Below are positions 58,089 through 64,000 of a DNA stretch of 64,000 nucleotides, piece by piece; position 1 is the first letter of the stretch; every line of letters begins with the position of its first letter. The stretch is from the NCBI GenBank assembly GCA_963971305.1, contig OZ020306.1, forward strand, positions 68,173,022 through 68,237,021, written 5' to 3'. Source of the DNA: Arcuatula senhousia. Its lineage: Eukaryota > Mollusca > Bivalvia > Mytilida > Mytilidae. The position numbers were made by a program, and so were the translations under genes. Below the pieces are notes generated by a model that made no database searches, was not told where the DNA came from, and was given only the letters and a program-made list of their open reading frames with translations.

Positions 58089-58242
58089 ATTGCATTTTAA
58101 AAGCATTAATATTTCATAAATATATATATTGTTCTCTTTTTCTCATTGTAGATTGATAGTATGTACGTTCCTCAGTGTCAGAGACTTATTGAGTTATCTT
58201 TCTTTATATATGTAGTTAAATAATAAAATTTTTGCACTAGCC

Positions 58243-58338
58243 GTTTAGTGTGGAACTCATACCCTGATTGGTGTTATAGTCTTTATTTAGTTTAGAAATA
58301 TTTTATGTTCGGATAAGCGAAGCGAAGAAGAACATAAT
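58243..58338 (+). repeat. Ngaro split direct repeat B2, right end of element
   Basis: 96 bp matching B1 except near 58291 (T for C) and near 58328 (A for C). It ends in ACATAAT, the right element boundary. Confidence 0.93.
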
Positions 58339-59817
58339 TCATGCTTTATTTACTTTATGGTACAATTTGAACGGAAAGAAAATGAATAGAGAAAACAGCA
58401 AAAGTAATCTTGTAAACTAGAAGGGAAAATGATCGGCGATTTTTAAATCTAGACGCTGCTACACTTTACTTTGTGTTTGTATGTGTCGTTTAAGTTGTAC
58501 ATAGACTAGAAAAATAGGTCAAATATCCACCATTTTATTCGAAGTAAACCCGATTGTGAGTAGATTTAATAACACCAATAATGAAATTACCTTGCACGTG
58601 GAAGCCAAATGACAGGGCATTGTTGATATTTGGCTATATTTGGGTGAACTGAAAATCGCAAAGAAAATGCCCCGGCGAAACGGATCAAGTGTACACGTAC
58701 AAAATACTAAGAGTTTATGCAAAAATAATTTAGCTAGACGCTGCTACGCCTTATTAAGACTGAATTACATTAAAGCCATTGAGATAGTACAAAGTTGACA
58801 ATTATGTGAAAATATGGGGCCAATCTCAGTACATTCTGAACATACTCCTTTCCTTTTGGTAACGTCAAAAATACGTTCCGATACGTCCCAAATAATTTTA
58901 CAACCGGAATGCGCATAACGTTGCGCATTGTAAAAGAGATGAGCCTCAAAGTACATGATATCTGGTAAGGTCTTAGTCCCAAACTACCACGTGGGACCGG
59001 ACTACACGGTCCCAATCCAAAAGGTCACTTCACTTTTGGATTACGGACAACAAAGTTCGAAACCCTTTTTATTATATTTACCAGGTGTGTATCTTAGTTT
59101 GGTCAATTTATTTTTCTTATTAAAACAATATATTGTGACCAATGAAACTTCATAGACTATTCAATTATACAGGACAAAAGAGTTAATTTTGTCATCAGAT
59201 TCTTCTTTATTTTCACTCAGACACAAAATATGTGTAACATGAGGTAGTTACAAATACATTAAACATGACAAAGCAGACATGGACATTGAAAAGAACATAA
59301 CTTATATACAACAACAAAACAGAATACAGTACACAGAACAAGACTACAAAACATATATACAACACACAAAGATAAAGACGTTATAACAAGCGAGAGATAT
59401 TTTTTCAAAAATAGAGAGATTTTATTTAGTAACTAAGTGTTACACAGTGAAACATTTTCTAGTGGAACATCAGGGATATCTTTTTTTTACAATGACTAAA
59501 ACGATTTGATATCTTCCAAAAACTCTTTGGATCTGTACCATTAGAATTACGTCATTCATCAGCACATTTGCTTTGGGATTTTTTTTATAACTTTCATTCA
59601 GCTTTTTTACCTGCGTCGCCAAAGGCTAAAACAATCCGTCCGTCCGTCCGTCGCGCTATGGGGTGCCTGTCTTGTGTAATCTGAATCTCAAAAACCAAAC
59701 TCTAGATCTTTCTGAAATTTTACAGATATATTGAAGATTGAACTTGGAAGTGCGAAATGACAACTTGGAACTGAAAAATGTCAACCTTGGAAGTGCAAAA
59801 TATCAACTTGGAAATGA
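58339..59817. other. right flank of the Ngaro element, mostly unrecognised
   Basis: CTAGACGCTGCTAC recurs at 58450 and 58736, and a (CCGT)n run lies at 59637-59653. The short frames near 58519-59015 have no motif. Confidence 0.4.
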
Positions 59818-60119
59818 GAAATTTCTCGCATCAATCGAGAAATGTGACAGAACCGATGGCACTACCAGTCTTTCGTAAATATCTCATCAAAGGTATTGCC
59901 TATTGAAAGTTTAATTAGAATTCAAGTAATGATGTATTTTAGCAGACTAAACTCTGAAAAGATTAACCCTTTGTTAAAAGAAGCATATATTATAAACAAA
60001 AATCTACACAGTGAAGGACTGTACTAGTGGTACACCCTTGCTTCCAAAATTTTTGAAGAATGTGAATTAGATATCACAGAATTTGAGAATTTTGACAAGC
60101 CCTTTATGAAAATTAAAAA

Positions 60120-60600
60120 TAACTTAAAAAGTAATTTTAAACAAAAAATAGAAGATAACTTCAAAAAATATAATAATGCAGAAATTATCCAGCTTGACTG
60201 ATGATTCTTAATCATTTTTTATACAAACAATTAAAGACTGAATTAGATTTACAAAAATATTTATTAAAAGAAACAAGTTTTAAAAACAGACAATTAAATA
60301 ACACAAATAAAAGTCAGCGACCACAAATTAAATATAGAATTAGGAAGATACAGAAATATTAAAAGAGAAAATAGACTGCACTGTATGTGAAGTTGTTGAA
60401 GATGAATATAAGTATCTTCTGTATTGTAGCATTAACAAACAATTAAGACAAACTATGTTTTATGAATTAAATCTAAATCAAAACATCGACTTAAATAATC
60501 AAATAATACATATGCAACTAATTTTGAATCCCAATTTAGAACTGATTCCAATTGTATGCGACTTTATAAAGCAGTCACTGGTACTACGAAAATAGGGTCC
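60120..60600 (+). pseudogene. non-LTR (LINE) ORF2 C-terminal fragment, degenerate
   Basis: A plus-strand frame reads QIKYRIRKIQKY, then KIDCTVCEVVEDEYKYLLYC, then LELIPIVCDFIKQSL. The C-x2-C...EDE...LL-x-C pattern is the C-terminal cysteine motif of LINE ORF2 proteins. Stops occur upstream. Confidence 0.6.
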
Positions 60601-60722
60601 ACATTGGTCAAAATGTTCTCAAAACTATAATTCCATATGTTAATGTTCTGTATACTCTGTTGTTTTCTGTATATGTTTTGTATTTTACATGTTTTTGTTT
60701 TTGCTTTGACCCATATGTATTT

Positions 60723-61177
60723 GGCACGCGATAATAACAAAAACCTAATAAACCACATTTATCGACCGTAAACTATAATAGTTTGTGTTGATAAACTGGG
60801 TTTATCGCACGCTAACTATAGTTTGCGTTCGTGAAACCAAGTTTATCAGCGGTAACTTTGGTTTGCACGGCGCAAATGCTACTTTATCAACGGAAAACAG
60901 CATTTATCGACCGTAAACTATATTTTGTGGTCGATAAACCCAGTTTATCGCCGATAAACTCTGTAAATTATCGATAAATTCAGTTTATCACAGAGAAACC
61001 CTAATTAGCATTTGACATCCCCATTATCGACCGCTAATGATAAATTTCAAACAACTGAAATTATCATTAGCATCAGCAAACTATAATAAGCGCGTGATAA
61101 ACCCAGTTTATCGACCGCTACCTATAGTTAACGGTCGATAAACTCAGTTTATGGAGTTTTTGTGACTGTCGCGTGCC
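60723..61177. mobile_element. 455-bp palindrome-studded MITE
   Basis: Ends GGCACGCGATAATAACAAAAAC and the inverted GTTTTTGTGACTGTCGCGTGCC match imperfectly. CCATATG lies just outside on both sides (60711-60717 and 61187-61193). The body is built of recurring GTTTATCGACCG, TAAACTATAGTTT and GATAAACTGGGTTTATCG motifs, most of them short palindromes. No coding capacity. Confidence 0.7.
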
Positions 61178-61729
61178 ATGCTATGGCCATATGGGTGTAC
61201 TTTGCAAATAAAGATTCATTTTTATCTTATCAGAAGCATAGACCTGTATATTAAATTATTAATATTAAAGTAAAAAATACATCATAACTTGAATTTTAAT
61301 GAAACTTTCAACAGGCAATGAGATATTTACGAAAGACCGGTAGTGCCATCGGTTCTGTCACATTTCTCGATTGATGAGAGAAATATATTAATTTACAGGT
61401 CTATATCAGAAGGGATAGATAAATTGTACAATTTCAAACATGCCAAAATAATCTTTTAATGGAAAATGTCACTAATAGATTTATTTCTTTTATCTTTAAT
61501 TCATCCTTATAATCTTATGTAACTTTTGTGTGACATTCATTTCTATTTCTCAAATTAAACTTCTAAATTTAGCCTTTTTATACTGATTTGCTACAATATC
61601 TTCATTACAAAGATTTGAAAAGGATAGCCTTGGATAGGGGTAAAAAAAAATAGACTATGTGATGCACTATTTGGTGGCTGACAAAGGACCTATTTCATGC
61701 ATGAAGCTTGGCACTCTTCTCACACGTTG

Positions 61730-61890
61730 GTCCACTAAGGTCAGTGGTCAGAATTTCCGTTATATGACACGACAAGCTCACTCGGGCGCGGACAACCATA
61801 TCTAGACACCCAGGAACACTGATTGCTCTATAGGCTGAGCACTGACCCGTCGCCAGAATCTTTAGCCAAGTATTCGAGTTGGCTGTTCCA
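61730..61890 (+). repeat. unclassified dispersed repeat, copy 2
   Basis: GGTCAGTGGTCAGAATTTCC, then AGCTCACTCGGGCGCGGACA, then CAGGAACACTGATTGCTC, then GCTGAGCACTGACCCGTCGC, then AGAATCTTTAGCCAAG follow the same order as 9262-9450. Confidence 0.5.
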
Positions 61891-63684
61891 GTTACAGTTG
61901 AACCGGAGAAAGCTGAAACCGTTTCGGGGTACTAACCTATACTAATTATTTCTATAAAGTAAGAAACAACTCAAAGACCAAAAGCCTTTGTCACAGGACT
62001 AACAAACTTTTATTAAGTGCCAATCTGCATGCGAAGAAACCCATGCAATTCTGTTTCAGAGCAATATTTTCATTTCTATAAAAGGTATGGTTTACCTAAA
62101 AGAACTTAATTCATGAAAGACTTATTTTGGCAAAATATTTTTTCCGGGAAATTCAAGATGATCGACCTACAGGGCATATCAGTATTACTGGGTTTCTTTA
62201 CAAAATCAGCTTGAATTATTAAAAAATTCAGGTACTCCAAAATTTTTTGTTTGTTTCATTTATCTTCAAATTTTAAAAAGTTGAATAGGGAATCTTCAAA
62301 GGGTAATGCCTTTGCCTTTAAAATTTTTTAAAGACAATAATGACGTTTAATAATAACACGTCCGGTTAGTTCTAAATAAATGTACAACAAATATGCATGT
62401 TAGATAATTTTACAGTATAAAAATATACGCATTAAAATCATATTGACCACTTGTCTTTCCCTTAGTAAGAAAGGAGAACGGATGTTATGACTTGACAGTT
62501 TCATATCGCAAGACTCACGGTGTCCAACCCCCGTACAGTGCATTCCGGAAGTAGTGCGGTCCGGGACCGGACTAATTACGGAATTGCAAAAAATAAAGTT
62601 TTTAAATGCATATTTTTCTATATAGATGGGAGTTTAATTGTAATTTTTTCAGTAGAGTTACTTCCTAAACACAAACAATTGATTATATTAGCCGCTGGTA
62701 CATAGATCTTTTAATATATTTTTTAAATTCGAAAAACGCATTTTCATTTTACGAGTCCAAGGGTGAATTTGAAGCAAAAACACGTAATTTGAACTCCTTT
62801 TTTAATTGAAAATTGACAATTTAACACAGCAAAATAAAGTTTGACCTTTTATGTCTTATTTGTTTAAATTATAAACTTGATGGTTTGTTAATAAAAGCAC
62901 TATAATTATTTGAAATCAAGCACTCATAATTTGATACTGTACGGCTCGTTGCTTTTTATGGAAATCAAACTGTACGGCTCGTTGCTAAATAATGCGCATA
63001 TGTTGCCTATTTCATAAACGTAAAAAAATACATATAAAACTATTGCGCGATTTTATTTTAAAACCGGTTCAAGTAGTTACGGGAAGAAGAGTAAAAGAAA
63101 CTGCACGAGAGAAGTGTGATAACTGTGTAAACCTTATGAACGAGACTTTTGACCAGGAATTGGAACTTTTAGGAGTTTGACAGTTCAAATCCCTTTAATG
63201 GGTTTGGTACAACAATCACTGTCCCAGGTTTTCCATGCTTCTTTTTAATTACCTCTTTTTGACTCCTGGCTCTCTAAATAAGATAGTAAAAATAAAAAAT
63301 AAAACATACACCAAAATGCATTGCGCGCAACAAACCGTCTCTTCTACGTCCACTTATTCTTATTTCGCAAATATACGACGACAGCGCGATAGGACGGTTT
63401 ATATAGATAATATAACTATAGATATAGTTTTAAGTTAAGAGAAAACTATGTACAATTAAGAAACGTTAATTTAGTGTCGAAGTGCTGAGACAGCTGCCTT
63501 GAATGTCTCAGATGATTCACTCAGACCCCACTGCCACAAAACTTCAATAAAAACCTAGTTATTCTGAGTAATTACTAATGATGTTGAGAATATTCTCAGA
63601 CTAAAGAATATTGTTTGTTTTGTGGCACCGGGGCCAGGACAAATGAAGGTTGTTCCAGTTTCGTATTGTTCGGGGAAAGGATGT
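61891..63684. other. AT-rich sequence, little recognised
   Basis: 62449-62527 has loose similarity to the duplicated block near the signal-peptide exon (GACCACTTGTCT; CTTGACAGTTTCATA; AAGACT; GGTGTCCA). The 62-codon frame at 62992-63180 (KETAREKCDNCVNLM) has a CxxC but no known family. Confidence 0.35.
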
Positions 63685-64000
63685 TTATTGACGGATTTGA
63701 AGACGAAACTGTGGAATTTGGTAGGAGAGACGGGTCATGTGTCTAGTGAGCCGGTTAAGTCTTTTGACCTTAGATATTTTATAAAGCATTGTCCAGTGGA
63801 GTGTTCTGCCGTTTGCTAGGGATCTCAAGTTCAGATCATATACATTTTGTATCATGTCACTAACGCTTGATTTATTATTGGAGCTACAATGGAAATGCAT
63901 AAACCTTACAGTCCCGCGCTGCACTGCTTCCATATTTTTGTTGTTGGTGTCTTACTGTGTGTATGAATCCCACACGTACCAGGCTCAGTAGTTGCACTAT
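63685..64000 (-). pseudogene. non-LTR (LINE) RT C-terminal fragment, broken, runs off the window
   Basis: The minus strand reads YVWDSYTQ, a stop, then MEAVQRGTVRFMHFHCSS, then SSVSDMIQNVYDLNLRSLAN and TMLYKISK. The WD.YTQ...EAVQRRAARF...SSVSDML...L..R....R..MLYKI pattern is the end of the RT region of CR1/Jockey-like LINEs. One stop is visible. The upstream part lies beyond base 64000. Confidence 0.7.

Larger units (their letters stand above)
50554..58338 (+). mobile_element. Ngaro-type tyrosine-recombinase retrotransposon, 7.8 kb
   Basis: The order is A1 repeat, Gag, RT-RNase H, tandem array, tyrosine recombinase, then B1-A2-B2. Split direct repeats with the internal B1-A2 junction are the hallmark of Ngaro/PAT-type elements of the DIRS order. 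No methyltransferase domain was seen, so Ngaro is favoured. Such elements replicate through a circular DNA whose integration is catalysed by the recombinase instead of a DDE integrase. A1 and A2 look identical over 177 bp, suggesting a recent insertion, yet the coding region carries a stop, frameshifts and a lost RT aspartate. A 1990-bp element is nested inside. Confidence 0.92.
59818..61385. repeat. 1.57-kb unit bounded by about 115-bp inverted repeats
   Basis: 59818-59940 and 61272-61385 are reverse complements with gaps (both with ATCAATCGAGAAATGTGACA, ACCGATGGCACTACC and CTTTCGTAAATATCTCAT). Between them lie a LINE 3' fragment and a palindrome-rich MITE. It could be a composite TIR element or two inverted copies of one repeat. 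Confidence 0.7.

Noticed and set aside
62992..63180. Small CxxC protein
   Set aside because: 62 codons with a single CxxC and no family, neighbours or splice signals; too little to call a gene.
63622..63819. Plus-strand 65-codon frame near the window end
   Set aside because: The opposite strand carries recognisable LINE RT motifs over the same bases.

Overview
The window reads as AT-rich animal nuclear DNA from a marine bivalve, most likely a mussel (Mytilidae). No bacterial operon is present. Several high-copy repeats look like those familiar from Mytilus genomes: the GACGCGCGTTTCGTC-type repeat, the ACCCCGCCA-type retroelement 3' tail, and the hairpin-ended CACCTGACCCGAAGGGTCA repeat. This identification rests on recognition of families, not on a database search. 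I can support one host gene; nearly everything else recognisable is transposable-element or tandem-repeat sequence.

Host gene: a plus-strand M28-family zinc metallopeptidase with exons at 26174-26370, 26784-26892, 28311-28427, 28845-29014, 29946-30237, 37966-38106 and 38683-38795, all joining in phase. The predicted protein is about 395 residues and keeps all six expected catalytic and zinc-binding positions. Its best signal-peptide exon lies far upstream and occurs twice (12643-12691 and 20240-20288), once in each copy of a duplicated block of about 6 kb. The protein ends in a hydrophobic tail that looks like a GPI-anchor signal or a membrane anchor.

1-10.8 kb: bivalve dispersed repeats, a tRNA-derived SINE-like element and Penelope/Naiad 3' tails. 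10.8-24.7 kb: two copies of the duplicated block (10836-16723 and 18698-24730), each with a foldback, a minus-strand RT core fragment, the signal-peptide exon, two head-to-head Penelope-like tails and a small MITE. Between them lies a mosaic of a GIY-YIG Penelope-like (Naiad-type) element and a LINE, including a 181-bp near-identical inverted repeat. 25-38.8 kb: the peptidase gene, its introns loaded with repeats. 38.8-47 kb: scattered repeats and another Naiad tail. 47.0-50.2 kb: a satellite of 382-bp units in a 764-bp dimeric higher-order pattern.

50.55-58.34 kb: an almost complete tyrosine-recombinase retrotransposon of Ngaro type. It has split direct repeats (A1 ... B1-A2-B2), a Gag with a CCHC knuckle, RT-RNase H and an intact-looking tyrosine recombinase. 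It is probably dead: there is a stop in Gag, there are several frameshifts, and the motif-A aspartate of RT is replaced by tyrosine. Between RNase H and the recombinase is a 93-bp tandem array, itself split by a 1990-bp TIR element with a clean TA target duplication. 58.3-64 kb: LINE 3' fragments, a 1.57-kb inverted-repeat unit holding a palindrome-studded MITE, and dispersed repeats.
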